Below, one piece after another: positions 33,088 through 42,736 of a stretch of 64,000 bases of DNA. Source of the DNA: Marinobacter confluentis (GTDB lineage: Bacteria; Pseudomonadota; Gammaproteobacteria; Pseudomonadales; Oleiphilaceae); assembly GCF_004785685.1 (NCBI RefSeq), contig NZ_SRPF01000001.1, forward strand, positions 992,001-1,056,000, given 5' to 3'. The notes beneath the pieces are model-generated. The model was not told where the DNA came from, did not search any database, and saw nothing but the letters and a program-made list of their open reading frames with translations. A program made the translations under genes and the position numbers. The stretch's first letter is position 1; each line of letters opens with the position of its first letter.

Positions 33088-34011
33088 TTACTTATCAACT
33101 TCCTGAGTCTGGGCGTTGAACACCTCAACGATGGTTTCGCATAGCCATTTATGGCCGGATTCCTTTTCTGAACTCTTGTCCCAGCAAAGGTCAAAGGAAA
33201 AAACGACCTCTTCAAGCGGAAGCGGCGCGGCCTTCAGCTTTTTCAGACGTTGATCAAGAGACAGAAGGTGGCTGGGCACGATGGCAATCATGTCGGTCTG
33301 CATCAGCAGGTCGGGGATGGTATCCCAGTTGGACACGATCAATGCAGAGTGGCGTTGAAGACCGCGCTCGGCCAGTGCGTCATCAATAACGGTGGTACCT
33401 GTTGAAGACTGGGACAGCTTAACGTGGGGCAGGCTGGCATAAAGCTCTGCCGTCATGGGCTCTGAGGCACTGGGGTGATCGGGCCGCATGATCACCACAA
33501 CATCATCCAGCATCAGCCTTTGGCTGCGCACGGCCTTTGGTTTCAACCGGCCGGGTGTCAGCCTGATCTGCACATCCACCCGGTCCCAGACACTGTCTGC
33601 GGAAATGGAGAACGGCACTATATCAATGGTGATGTTTGGCGCTTCCTGGCGGATTCTGCTGGAAAAACTTGGCAGGAAGAAACCGGAAACATAGTCTGCC
33701 ACCTGCATGCTGAACACTCTGGTTGAGGTGGCAGGCACAAACTGCTGCTGTGCGCTGATGGCATTGGACAGGAACGCCAGCCCGTCCTCAACCTGAACTA
33801 TGATCTCGTTCGCCCTATCCGTTGGCTCAAGCCCTTTCGCGGTTCGGTAGAACAGCTGATCATTCAGCATGTCGCGTAACCTGCCCAGGGCGTGGCTGAC
33901 CGCCGAGGGGGACAACCCCAGCTCGTTTGCGGACCTGGAGATTGACCGCTGTTCCATAATCGTTTTGAAGATAACCAGTAAATTTAGATCAAAATCCCTC
34001 AGATTCACCAT
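33088..34011 (-). CDS. LysR family regulator, NodD/LinR-like
   Basis: The 307-residue protein starts at MVNLRDFDLNLLVIFKTIME (ATG 34011), the start typical of this subgroup. The winged helix reads ELGLSPSAVSHALGRLRDML. It lies directly downstream of the TRAP genes on the same strand and probably controls the transport/catabolic cluster, possibly through the palindrome at 37130-37165. Confidence 0.92.
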   Translation of the reverse strand: MVNLRDFDLNLLVIFKTIMEQRSISRSANELGLSPSAVSHALGRLRDMLNDQLFYRTAKGLEPTDRANEIIVQVEDGLAFLSNAISAQQQFVPATSTRVFSMQVADYVSGFFLPSFSSRIRQEAPNITIDIVPFSISADSVWDRVDVQIRLTPGRLKPKAVRSQRLMLDDVVVIMRPDHPSASEPMTAELYASLPHVKLSQSSTGTTVIDDALAERGLQRHSALIVSNWDTIPDLLMQTDMIAIVPSHLLSLDQRLKKLKAAPLPLEEVVFSFDLCWDKSSEKESGHKWLCETIVEVFNAQTQEVDK

Positions 34012-34060
34012 TGTTGCGCGTTCTCTTGGCCTACGGATCTCCACGAAGTGTAGACTCAGC

Positions 34061-35341
34061 TCAGCCAAATTTCTCGGGCAACCAGAGGGTAACGGCCGGA
34101 ACATAGGCCACCAGGGCAACCACTGTCAGCAGTACCAGCATAAACGGCCATATGTGCCGTGCCACGGTTTCCACCCGCAGGCCACTGATGCTTGAGGCCA
34201 CAAAGATGGAATAACCGACCGGTGGTGTCACCATGCCTACGGCAAAGTTGATGACCACCATCGCGCCCAGTTGAACCGGGTCCAGACCGATCTGCTGGCC
34301 CAACCCGATCAATACGCCGCTGAGGATAACCATGGCAGAGATGTTGTCCATCACCGCGCCCAGCAACAGCAGCATCACGTTTACGATCAGCAGCAGAATG
34401 ATCGGGTTGTCCGTTAGCAGCAGCAGTGCCTGGGTCAGCCGAGCGGGAATCTGCTCGCTGGCCATCACCCAGGCAAAACCATAGGCCACTGCGATGATGA
34501 ACATGATCATGCCGGTGGTTTTCATGGAACTCATCAGAATGGCCGGTATCTGCCGCCAGCTCAGGTCCCGATAAACGAACAGGCCAATGATCACACTGTA
34601 CAAAGCGCCAACCATGGCCGCTTCTGTGGGTGTGAACATACCGCTGTAGATACCACCAAGAATGACAACCGGCGCCAACAATGCCCAGATCCCATCTTTC
34701 ATGGCGATCAGAACTTCTTTCACGGTTGCCCGGTTTTCCTTGGCAATACCGTGGTAGCGGGCATAGATAACGCTCACAAGGCAGAAGCCGGTGGCCGCAA
34801 TCAGGCCGGGGATGATCCCCGCCAGGAACAGCTTGGCGATGGATTCTTCCGCAAGCACACCCCAGATGACCATGGGAATTGAAGGTGGAATCATCTGCCC
34901 GAGGGGGCCTACTGCTGTTGCCAGTGCGGCAGCGTAGCCCCGTTGGTAACCGCGGTCCTCGAGTTCATCAATCATGATGGAGCCGACCGCAGCTGTCGTC
35001 GCCGGGGCGGAACCGGAGATGGCGCCGAAGAAGGTGCCCGCCGCCACCGTGGACATGGACAGGCCACCGGTCAGGTGCCCGAAAAACTTCTCGGCAACAC
35101 GAACCAGCCTTCGAGACAGGCCACCGGCGCTCATGATCTCCCCTGCCAGGATGAAGCCAGGAATAGCAAGCAGGCTGGTAACACTGCTTCCGGCAATGAA
35201 CTGCTGGGGAAGAATCATCGGGTTGATATCCGACATCCAGATACCCACCGCCGCCAACAGGCCAATGGTAAAAGCAATTGGTACGCCCAGTGCCAGCAAG
35301 ACCACCAGTCCAATCATCATGACTGCGCCAATGTCACCCAT
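34061..35341 (-). CDS. dctM: TRAP transporter large permease DctM
   Basis: The 426-residue membrane protein has the DctM signature features GAISGSAPATTAAVGSIMID and AVGPLGQMIPPSIPMVIWGV plus about 12 hydrophobic segments. The start ATG 35341 (MGDIGAVMMIGLVVLLALGV) gives an 8-bp overlap with dctQ. It uses the Na+ gradient to import a carboxylate delivered by DctP. Confidence 0.94.
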   Translation of the reverse strand: MGDIGAVMMIGLVVLLALGVPIAFTIGLLAAVGIWMSDINPMILPQQFIAGSSVTSLLAIPGFILAGEIMSAGGLSRRLVRVAEKFFGHLTGGLSMSTVAAGTFFGAISGSAPATTAAVGSIMIDELEDRGYQRGYAAALATAVGPLGQMIPPSIPMVIWGVLAEESIAKLFLAGIIPGLIAATGFCLVSVIYARYHGIAKENRATVKEVLIAMKDGIWALLAPVVILGGIYSGMFTPTEAAMVGALYSVIIGLFVYRDLSWRQIPAILMSSMKTTGMIMFIIAVAYGFAWVMASEQIPARLTQALLLLTDNPIILLLIVNVMLLLLGAVMDNISAMVILSGVLIGLGQQIGLDPVQLGAMVVINFAVGMVTPPVGYSIFVASSISGLRVETVARHIWPFMLVLLTVVALVAYVPAVTLWLPEKFG

Positions 35342-35834
35342 GATCAGTCTCCACCGGTTGCCGAATTCGCGTAGGGCGCACAATCAATACCAGCGCATGA
35401 AAGCAGATCAGAAAGCCGCTGAAGGGCACGGCCGCGTTCTTGATCCAGATAGGGTATCGCAAAGCTGCAGATTCCTGACCGCTGGTAAATTCAGCAAAGT
35501 TCCAGCCGGACCAGAGCATCAGCAAACCGAACGCGAATATAAGCACCAAAATCAGCCTTTCGGTTAGCTCGGCCAGTAAAGGCGGCAGCGCATCCACCAG
35601 CAGGGTGACACGCACATGCCCGCCCTCTCTGACCAGGGCACTGGCAAACAGAAAGATGGTCCAGGTGAAAGCCAGCGACGCCACTTCATCGTTCCAGATC
35701 AGGGAGTCTTCCAGCACATATCGGTAGAAGACGCCGAGCAAGAGGCTTGCAACCATGATCAGTGCCGTCACGGCGCCAGCCACCTGAGCCCCGAAAGCCA
35801 GGCCGCGTCCCACATTATCGAGATAGTGATACAT
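35334..35834 (-). CDS. dctQ: TRAP transporter small permease DctQ
   Basis: The 166-residue protein has four hydrophobic segments and the DctQ region FYRYVLEDSLIWNDEVASLA, then FTWTIFLFASALVREGGHVR. It overlaps dctM and follows dctP, the usual P-Q-M order. Confidence 0.92.
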   Translation of the reverse strand: MYHYLDNVGRGLAFGAQVAGAVTALIMVASLLLGVFYRYVLEDSLIWNDEVASLAFTWTIFLFASALVREGGHVRVTLLVDALPPLLAELTERLILVLIFAFGLLMLWSGWNFAEFTSGQESAALRYPIWIKNAAVPFSGFLICFHALVLIVRPTRIRQPVETDHG

Positions 35835-35920
35835 CTGAACGTTTCCTGGTTTCGGGGTTTCGGATTTAAGGTATCCGGATTTAAGGTTTCAGGATGGCCG
35901 GGGTTCACAGCCCGTGGCCG

Positions 35921-36928
35921 TTATTCAGCCACTTGCTCAAGGGCCTTGTTGACGATGTCTTCACCGATCACCTCGCTGTACGCATCATAGATGCCGGCGA
36001 CGCGCTCGCGGAATGCAGCCACGTTAGCCACTTCGTTAACAGCCATACCGGCTTCCCGGATCTGATCCAGAACCTTGTCGTTATTGGCAGCAACGGTCGC
36101 ACGCTGACGATCAATGGCGCGTCTTGCGGCCTTATGGACGGCTTCCTGATTTTCCGCAGACAGCTTGTTAAAGGTCTGCTTGGACATCAGCAGCGCCAAC
36201 GCGTTGTAGGTATGGCTGGTCAACGAAAGGTAGTCGGTCACCTCCGGGTATTTGTTGGCATAGATCACCGGTAGCGGGATTTCCAGGCCATCAACGGTTC
36301 CCTGCTGCACGGCGGTGAATACATCGCTCCAGGCCATCGGTACCGGGTTCGCGCCGATTGCACGGAAGCTGTCGAGGAACAGATCGCTGGGCTGAACCCG
36401 AAGCTTCACGCCTTTGAAGTCGGCAGGGCTATTGATGGGGCGTTCGTTATTGATGGTGTGACGGAAACCTGCTTCGGGAAAACCGAGCCCGACGATGCCC
36501 TTGGAATCGAGCAACGACAGCAGCTTCTGCCCCACTTCGCCGTCCAGAACCTTGTGAGCCTGCTTGTTATTCGCGTAGAGGAACGGAAGATCATTCAACT
36601 GGAATGCAGACTCAATTGTGCCGACCTGGGTTCCGGTAATAACACCCGCACCCATGGTTCCGAACTGCATGGCCTGAAGCATTGCGGTGTCGTCACCCAA
36701 CTGGTGGTTCGGGAAAAACTGAACATTGAACTCGCCGGGTGCTGCAGCTTCGAGTTCTTCCGCAAAGTAACGGGCAGCAATGGCGTAGGGGTCTACTTCG
36801 CTGTCGGCCGTTGTCCAGCCCAGCTTGATGGTTGTTTCAGCATGACTGATTGCCGCAGCTCCAAGAAAGACAGCAGCTGTTACACCGCCAAGAGCGGATG
36901 TCAGGTACTTGCGGTTAAGTATTTTCAT
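35921..36928 (-). CDS. dctP: TRAP transporter solute-binding protein DctP
   Basis: The 335-residue periplasmic binding protein has the signal peptide MKILNRKYLTSALGGVTAAV ending AISHA|ETT. Family motifs include FFPNHQLGDDTAMLQAMQFG and FKGVKLRVQPSDLFLDSFRA with the conserved Arg that binds a carboxylate, and FTAVQQGTVDGLEIPLPVIY. First gene of dctPQM, divergent from the deacetylase-family gene. Confidence 0.93.
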   Translation of the reverse strand: MKILNRKYLTSALGGVTAAVFLGAAAISHAETTIKLGWTTADSEVDPYAIAARYFAEELEAAAPGEFNVQFFPNHQLGDDTAMLQAMQFGTMGAGVITGTQVGTIESAFQLNDLPFLYANNKQAHKVLDGEVGQKLLSLLDSKGIVGLGFPEAGFRHTINNERPINSPADFKGVKLRVQPSDLFLDSFRAIGANPVPMAWSDVFTAVQQGTVDGLEIPLPVIYANKYPEVTDYLSLTSHTYNALALLMSKQTFNKLSAENQEAVHKAARRAIDRQRATVAANNDKVLDQIREAGMAVNEVANVAAFRERVAGIYDAYSEVIGEDIVNKALEQVAE

Positions 36929-37253
36929 TGTTGTTCTCCGGTGCAAAGCAGACTGAAAATCAAGCCCGGGCATACTGTTTTCATTATTTCAGTGAAACCT
37001 GTTTTGCCAGACTTAATCTCATTATTGTTTTCCCGATTTGTGTCGGTAGCAAAAATATAGAGTAAAGATTTTTAAAGCGCAAACTTAATATTATGCAGCT
37101 TAAAGTGCATGTGATTCAGGTTGATCAAATTCAATTTCATTCACGCTCAAGTGCATGAAATTGAACTAACAAAATACTTTTATTTTCTCAATATCAGGTA
37201 TATATTCAATGCACGGAATCCTTAAGCGGGCTTGACCCTGGCAGGAAATAATA
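36929..37253. other. AT-rich divergent control region (dctP / deacetylase)
   Basis: 325 bp without a gene, markedly AT-rich; the AT-richness continues into the first 70 bp of the deacetylase gene. It contains the inverted repeat listed separately and two copies of AGTGCATG (near 37104 and 37150) as direct repeats. It must hold the promoters for dctPQM and the deacetylase gene. Confidence 0.55.
37130..37165. promoter_or_regulatory. Perfect 11-bp inverted repeat, probable operator
   Basis: TTCAATTTCAT (37130-37140) and ATGAAATTGAA (37155-37165) are exact inverse copies with a 14-bp spacer. It lies between dctP and the deacetylase gene. A LysR-type or GntR-type regulator could bind here; the nearby LysR gene is the obvious candidate. 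Confidence 0.6.
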
Positions 37254-38117
37254 ATGAATAATATTATTAAATGTGAAAATAAATATTTAAATAAAGGATT
37301 TAAATGGCCAGATAATAAAAGACTGGCCATGGTCTTCAATGTGGCCTATGAAATGTGGACTCCGGGCAACTGCTCCAGCGTCAACCCGATGGGTAATGTG
37401 CTGTCAGGCAATGTCACTGACCCGAACGCCGACAGCTACGGCCGCTACAATGCGAACGCCGGCTGCCGCAGGCTGTTTGATATAGCCGAGCGCCATGGTG
37501 TCATCACCAGCGTGTTTACCTCAGGGCTGGTTGCAGAAAACCACGCGGGGGAACTCAGAACCGTGGCGGATTATGGCCATGAAATCATCGGCCACAGTTA
37601 CGGGCAGGATATGCTTTTCCCCTATCTGACCGACGAGGAACGGGAAGACAACATCGTAAGCTCCACCCGCTTTTTCGAGCAGGCCACCGGAAAGCAGCCC
37701 CAGGGCTGGATAAGCCCCCGCATCACCTCGGATCTGGATGTGCAGCGCAGGCTAGCCAGGCACGGCTACCAATGGCACGGAGACGCACTTGACCATGATC
37801 TGCCCTACCTGCAGTGCTTTGACGACAGTGAGATCCTGGCGATACCGGTGACCATTGATTTCAACGACCTGCCCCACGCCATGCGCTTTGGCCGGACCCC
37901 CGAACAGTTTGTTCAGATGTTCATAACGGCATTGGACAAATTGCTGGCATGCAACACGGAAACGCTGATTCTGGATGTCATCGTGCATGGGCACTGTTAC
38001 GGCAGGCCAGCCGCAGCCTGGGCCTTTGAAGAAATCGTGAAGCGGTGTGCCAGCGAAAAGGACCTGTGGCTGACAACCCGCGGTCAGATTTTCGATTACA
38101 CCCGGCCGTTTTTCTAA
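37254..38117 (+). CDS. Polysaccharide deacetylase (NodB/PuuE-like) family hydrolase
   Basis: The 287-residue protein of the carbohydrate-esterase-4 fold resembles PuuE-type allantoinases more than chitin deacetylases. Features are MVFNVAYEMWTPGNCSSVNP near the N-terminus, GVITSVFTSGLVAENH, the metal-site region YGHEIIGHSYGQDML, and WISPRITSDLDVQRRLARHG. The TRAP context suggests it opens an amide or cyclic ureide of an imported compound rather than acting on cell-wall sugar. The N-terminal 25 codons are unusually AT-rich. AGGAAATAAT precedes the ATG. Confidence 0.82.
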   Translation: MNNIIKCENKYLNKGFKWPDNKRLAMVFNVAYEMWTPGNCSSVNPMGNVLSGNVTDPNADSYGRYNANAGCRRLFDIAERHGVITSVFTSGLVAENHAGELRTVADYGHEIIGHSYGQDMLFPYLTDEEREDNIVSSTRFFEQATGKQPQGWISPRITSDLDVQRRLARHGYQWHGDALDHDLPYLQCFDDSEILAIPVTIDFNDLPHAMRFGRTPEQFVQMFITALDKLLACNTETLILDVIVHGHCYGRPAAAWAFEEIVKRCASEKDLWLTTRGQIFDYTRPFF

Positions 38118-40681
38118 CTGTCCCGCAACAACTCCGCCGGGTTCAGGCGCATGGCCTTCAGCGTGGGTAGCAGCCCACCCAGCAGTGCCAGAGCGCTGAC
38201 ACCCCCGGCCACCAGAGCACCGATCCACCAGAGATCCCCCGCCGGTAGCTTCAGGGCCAGATCCGCCACTGGCAATGCAATCAGCGAGCCCAGGCCGGTG
38301 GCAAAGACCGTCGCCAGTAACGTCAACAGGCCCGTTTCCAGCAGCATGGACTGGCGAATGGCCTGATGCCGGGCACCCAGACAGTGAAGCAGGTTGGCCT
38401 CGTAGAGCTGCCGCCTGCGGCTGACACTGACCACGCTGGACAGCACCAGCAGACTTGCCATCAGGCTGACTGCAGCAACGGCGGCCAACCCAGCCGCCGC
38501 TTTGCCCAACAGATCACCGGCGGTTTTCAGCCAGTCTGCGGTGCGCAGGGTGATAACATTGGGGATATTTCTGGCCAGCCACTGCTGGGATTGTTTCGCC
38601 GCCGCGTCACTCTGGTAAACCGCCCCCACGTACAGGTTGATCAGCTCGTCCAGCGCCCCCTCCTGAAGAATCCCTTCAAACCAGAATCGGGTCTGCAGGC
38701 CTTTCTGGCGGTAGATCGCGCGGATCTCGATGTCAATTGGCTGATCCTGGGCGGTAAAGGTGATTCGATCACCCACAGTCAGCCCAAGCTGGTAGGCCTC
38801 CCTGTCTTCCATGGCCATGTATGCCGGTTCACCTTCAGGGGCGGGCTCCTCCCACCAGCTGCCCTCAATTACTTCCAGGCCTTCCGGGTTGCTGGACAGG
38901 TAGCTGAGTTTGTATTCGTCCCCCATGGCCTCGCGCCGCGCTCGTGAGTCGTCTGCCAAGACTTCGGATAACGGCTCACCGTTGATGGTGGACATGCGCG
39001 AGCGCACCAGTGGCAGCAGCTCTACCCTGCTGGAATCATCCAGTTCGGCAAGGCCGGCTTCCAGGTCGGCCATCTGGTCCGGGAACACTTCATACAGAAT
39101 CAGCGCCGGTGCATCCGCCGGTATGGTGGTTTCCAGAGCGCGCAGCAGTGTGGTGACCACCAGGGTACAGGCAACCACCAGCGTCAGCGCTGTCCCCAGG
39201 GACAGAAGCGTTGCCCTTAGGGGTGAGTCGGGCCGGTGAAGGTTGGCCAGTGCCAGCCGCCGTGCGAAATTACGGTCCGCGAAGCCGCTGTCTTCCAGCC
39301 TTTTTGCGCCCTTTCGAAGCCCTTTGATAATGGCTTCGAGCAATCCCCAGAGCAGGACCACCGCCAGCAGGAACAGAAAGCCCAGTTGCGGTGACGGCAA
39401 CCAGAACAGGGTTGCGGAGATATACACCGCCAGCAGCAGGTAGCTGGCCATCCGCCAGCTGCGCGGTTCATTCTTGGCCGCCTGGACCTGACCCCGGAAC
39501 AGCCCGGCCGGCGAAGCCGCAAGGGCCCTGGCCAGTGCCGGCAAGGCGAATACGTAGGCCGTAAGCACCGCAAACAGCCAGCTTAGCAACAGCGGCACAA
39601 ACCACAGGGAGATCCAGTCACCGGCGCCGGCAGGGCCTGCCAGATCGTAGGCGTCACCTGCCATGCTGATGGCCACAGCAGCAAAGCCCAGCCCGACACC
39701 GCCGCCCACCAGGCCAGCAATTGTGCCCAGTATGCCAATCTGTAACAGGTAGATGCCCACCAGTGGTTTGCGCCGCAAGCCCAGCGTCTGCAGGGTGGCG
39801 ATGGTGCCCAGTTTTTCATCCAGATAGGCATGGATGCTGTTAGCAACGCCCAGGCCGCCAATAAACAGCGTGGTAAAGGCAATCAGAATCAGCGCCGTGG
39901 CGATCTGATCCAGCCGTTCGGAAATGCGTTCGCTGCGTTCGGCAAAGGTGGTGGTGTCCCAGTTGGTTGCCGGGAAGGCCCGTTCGAAGTCTTCCAGCCA
40001 GACCTCCAGGTTCTGGTCGGTCTGGACCCGGTATTCATAATCGACGCGGCTGCCGGGCCGGATCAGGTTGGTGGCATCCAGTGCCTCTTCAGAGATCATG
40101 ATGGGCAGGCCTCGCCAGTTGGCGTTCAGGCGCCGGTCCGGTTGCTGTTCAATAAGGCCACTGATGCGAAAGGTAGCAGCACCGATGTCTATCTCATCAC
40201 CAATGGACTGACCCAGACGCTCCGCAAGCATGGGGTCGATGATCGCACCCCAGCGCCCATCCTGTTTTGCGTTAAGCTCAGCTCGAGGCTGATCCGGCGT
40301 CAGTTGCAGGTCGCCGTACAGTGGGTAGGCCTGGTCCGGGATCAGTATTTCCGCCCGGAAAAAGCCGTCACCTTGGCTGCCACTGACAATGGTGTCGAAT
40401 TCCCGCACCAGGGAAATACGACCGGTATTGCTGATCCAGTTCCGCACGTCATCCGGCAGGGGTTCATTGGAATCCAGCTCCACATCCCCGCCCAGAAGCG
40501 CGCGGGTATCCGCCAGCAGGCTCTGCTCGATCACCCGGTAAAGGCTGGCCGTGGCCGCTACCAGGGTAACGCCCAGAATCAGGCAGGCGAGGAAGACTTT
40601 CAGGGCTGAAATGCGGGATCGCAGATCGGTCACCGCGAATTTGAGCATCCACAAGGGCTTCGCGGCAGTTTCAGATTTCAT
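38114..40681 (-). CDS. ABC transporter permease, FtsX-like repeats (YbbP type)
   Basis: The 855-residue membrane protein begins MKSETAAKPLWMLKFAVTDL (ATG 40681). One N-terminal hydrophobic segment, two FtsX domains (residues about 270-390 and 730-850) and an extra hydrophobic block between them match YbbP. A large periplasmic MacB-like region follows the first segment. It overlaps the ATPase gene by 11 bp. The likely role is export or extraction of a lipid or lipoprotein; YbbP substrates are unproven. Confidence 0.88.
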   Translation of the reverse strand: MKSETAAKPLWMLKFAVTDLRSRISALKVFLACLILGVTLVAATASLYRVIEQSLLADTRALLGGDVELDSNEPLPDDVRNWISNTGRISLVREFDTIVSGSQGDGFFRAEILIPDQAYPLYGDLQLTPDQPRAELNAKQDGRWGAIIDPMLAERLGQSIGDEIDIGAATFRISGLIEQQPDRRLNANWRGLPIMISEEALDATNLIRPGSRVDYEYRVQTDQNLEVWLEDFERAFPATNWDTTTFAERSERISERLDQIATALILIAFTTLFIGGLGVANSIHAYLDEKLGTIATLQTLGLRRKPLVGIYLLQIGILGTIAGLVGGGVGLGFAAVAISMAGDAYDLAGPAGAGDWISLWFVPLLLSWLFAVLTAYVFALPALARALAASPAGLFRGQVQAAKNEPRSWRMASYLLLAVYISATLFWLPSPQLGFLFLLAVVLLWGLLEAIIKGLRKGAKRLEDSGFADRNFARRLALANLHRPDSPLRATLLSLGTALTLVVACTLVVTTLLRALETTIPADAPALILYEVFPDQMADLEAGLAELDDSSRVELLPLVRSRMSTINGEPLSEVLADDSRARREAMGDEYKLSYLSSNPEGLEVIEGSWWEEPAPEGEPAYMAMEDREAYQLGLTVGDRITFTAQDQPIDIEIRAIYRQKGLQTRFWFEGILQEGALDELINLYVGAVYQSDAAAKQSQQWLARNIPNVITLRTADWLKTAGDLLGKAAAGLAAVAAVSLMASLLVLSSVVSVSRRRQLYEANLLHCLGARHQAIRQSMLLETGLLTLLATVFATGLGSLIALPVADLALKLPAGDLWWIGALVAGGVSALALLGGLLPTLKAMRLNPAELLRDS

Positions 40682-41342
40682 AAAGACGCCCGCCCTCCAT
40701 CCGTACCCGGTGGTTGCAGCGCTCGGCCACGCGTTCGTCGTGGGTGACCAGCACCAGGGTGGATTTGCTTTGCTTGTGCAGGTCAAAAAGCAGCGACAGC
40801 ACTTTTTCTCCGGTTTGCTGGTCCAGGTTGCCGGTTGGCTCATCGCCCAACAATAGGCTCGGCTGGTGAACCAGAGCCCGCGCAATGGCTACACGCTGCT
40901 GTTCGCCGCCGGACAGCTGCCCCGGATAATGCTGAACCCGGTGGCTGAGCCCCACCGCATCCAGCATGGCCAGCGCCTGTTCCCGGGCACTGGCCTGCCC
41001 CGCAATTTCCAGCGGCAGGCTGACGTTACCCAGCGCAGTCAGGCCCGGCAGCAGGTGGAAAGACTGGAAAATGATGCCAAGATGTTCGCTGCGCCAGTCT
41101 GCCAGGGTGTTGGCGTCCATATCCCCAAGGCGCTGGCTGCCAACCAGGATTTCACCGCTGTCAGGACGTTGCAGGCCGGATAGCAATAGCAGCAAAGAGG
41201 TTTTACCACTGCCAGAGGGGCCGGTTATGGCCAGTGTGTCACCAGGCGGGACCGTGAGTGAGGCTTGGTTAAGCACCGACACGGTGCCTGATTCAGTCGG
41301 GTAAGCGAGCTGGATGTCACTCATCTGGACGCTGGTGGACAC
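40671..41342 (-). CDS. ABC transporter ATP-binding protein (YbbA/LolD type)
   Basis: The 223-residue ATPase has Walker A ITGPSGSGKTSLLLLLSG, signature QLSGGEQQRVAIARALVHQP, Walker B SLLLGDEPTGNLD and H-loop LVTHDERVAERC. It overlaps the YbbP-type permease gene and diverges from a histone-deacetylase-family gene. Confidence 0.92.
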   Translation of the reverse strand: MSTSVQMSDIQLAYPTESGTVSVLNQASLTVPPGDTLAITGPSGSGKTSLLLLLSGLQRPDSGEILVGSQRLGDMDANTLADWRSEHLGIIFQSFHLLPGLTALGNVSLPLEIAGQASAREQALAMLDAVGLSHRVQHYPGQLSGGEQQRVAIARALVHQPSLLLGDEPTGNLDQQTGEKVLSLLFDLHKQSKSTLVLVTHDERVAERCNHRVRMEGGRLYEI

Positions 41343-41488
41343 TGAATATTCCTCTGTTTGCTGGCGTGTTTGGATAAGGTGTTGAGTGTACGAGCCAACC
41401 CGGGCACTGGCGCACTATGAATGACCGGCAATCCCACCTGCAACCGGGTCCGTAAGACCTTATCTGATTCATCGTTGCCGGAAACCCC

Positions 41489-42394
41489 ATGGCCGTCCCC
41501 ATTGTCTATCACCCGGATTACAGTTTTCCGTTTCCGGACAAGCACCGCTTCCCAATGGAAAAGTTCGGGCTGCTTGCCGACCACATGCGCGCGCTGGGAC
41601 TGCTCACGCCCCGGAATGGCTTCAGGCCAGGCCCTTGCCGTCAGGCCTGGCTGACCCAGACCCACTGCCCCGACTACCTTGCCCGCTTTGCCGCCAACCG
41701 GCTTTCAGCCACAGAGACCCGGCAGATGAACCTGCCCTGGAGTGAAGGGCTGGTACGGCGTACTTTTCTGGCGCCGTCCGGTACGGTTCTGACGGCGCAA
41801 CTGGCCCTGCAGCACGGCATTGCCTGCCACCTGGCCGGTGGCACCCATCACGCGCATTTCGATTACGCGGCCGGTTTCTGCATTCTCAATGACCTGGCCA
41901 TAACGGCGAAGGTGCTTCTGAAACAGCCGGGTATCAAGCGGGTCCTGATTTTCGATGTTGATGTCCATCAGGGCGATGGCACCGCCGCGCTTCTGGCGAA
42001 CGAACCGGGCGCTTTCACCTGCTCAGTTCACTGCGAGCGCAACTTCCCGTTCGAGAAACAGGTCAGCGATCTTGACGTAGCATTGCCGGATGGAATGGTT
42101 GACGAGGATTATCTGGCGGTTGTGCATGACACGCTGAACAAGGCGTTGATGTTAGCGAAGCCGGATATCGTTCTGTATGACGCCGGGGTAGATGTTTTTG
42201 AGGGGGACCCACTCGGCAGGCTGAATATTTCAGAAACGGGCATCCGGGAACGGGATTATCAGGTGCTCAGCGAACTCAGGCGTCGTGGCATTCCGGTGGC
42301 GACGGTGATTGGCGGCGGCTACGACGATGATCGGATGGCATTGGCCCGGCGCCATGGCATTGTAGTGGAACAGGCAAGCCGCGTTTTCCAATAA
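41489..42394 (+). CDS. Histone deacetylase superfamily protein
   Basis: The 301-residue zinc-hydrolase has GGTHHAHFDYAAGFCILND (His pair and Phe), the metal Asp/His in IFDVDVHQGDGTA, and VIGGGYDDD. In bacteria these remove acetyl or acyl groups from proteins, polyamines or small amides. No acetyltransferase is adjacent. The DUF1330 gene follows 10 bp later and is probably cotranscribed. Confidence 0.92.
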   Translation: MAVPIVYHPDYSFPFPDKHRFPMEKFGLLADHMRALGLLTPRNGFRPGPCRQAWLTQTHCPDYLARFAANRLSATETRQMNLPWSEGLVRRTFLAPSGTVLTAQLALQHGIACHLAGGTHHAHFDYAAGFCILNDLAITAKVLLKQPGIKRVLIFDVDVHQGDGTAALLANEPGAFTCSVHCERNFPFEKQVSDLDVALPDGMVDEDYLAVVHDTLNKALMLAKPDIVLYDAGVDVFEGDPLGRLNISETGIRERDYQVLSELRRRGIPVATVIGGGYDDDRMALARRHGIVVEQASRVFQ

Positions 42395-42404
42395 GAGAAT
42401 AAAA

Positions 42405-42695
42405 ATGACAGCCTATGCAATTGGTCAGATAACCATCAAAGACCCCGTGAAATGGCAAGAATACAGAAGCCGGGTTCCGGAAACGGTCGTACCCTGGGGC
42501 GGCGAACTTGTGCTTCGTGGCACCCGCGCGAAAGCCCTGAGCGGACAGCAGCGCCACACGGATACGGTTGTGATCCGGTTTCCCGATATTGAAGCAGTCA
42601 CCGGGTGGCATGACTCTCCTGCCTATCAGGAGCTGGTACCACTTCGAAAAGAAGCCGCCGATGTGGACCTGATCAGTTACGAAGCGGACCAGTAG
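42405..42695 (+). CDS. DUF1330 protein
   Basis: The 96-residue dimeric ferredoxin-like-fold protein has the family features AIGQITIKDPVKWQEYRSRV, GGELVLRGTRAKAL, and VIRFPDIEAVTGWHDSPAYQ. Function unknown. Confidence 0.9.
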   Translation: MTAYAIGQITIKDPVKWQEYRSRVPETVVPWGGELVLRGTRAKALSGQQRHTDTVVIRFPDIEAVTGWHDSPAYQELVPLRKEAADVDLISYEADQ

Positions 42696-42706
42696 ACGTC
42701 AGAGCG

Positions 42707-42734
42707 AAAAAGGCGGCCCTGTCAGGCCGCCCTC
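42707..42734 (-). terminator. Terminator of the lemA-TPM operon
   Basis: On the minus strand the stem GGCGGCC/GGCCGCC is followed by TTTTT, directly after the TPM gene stop. It lies between convergent genes and may also stop transcription from the plus strand. Confidence 0.75.
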
Positions 42735-42736
42735 TG

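Noticed and set aside
40682-40885. N-terminal extension of the YbbP-type permease
   Set aside because: The extension runs in another frame through the ATPase gene and has no membrane or family features; start set at 40681.
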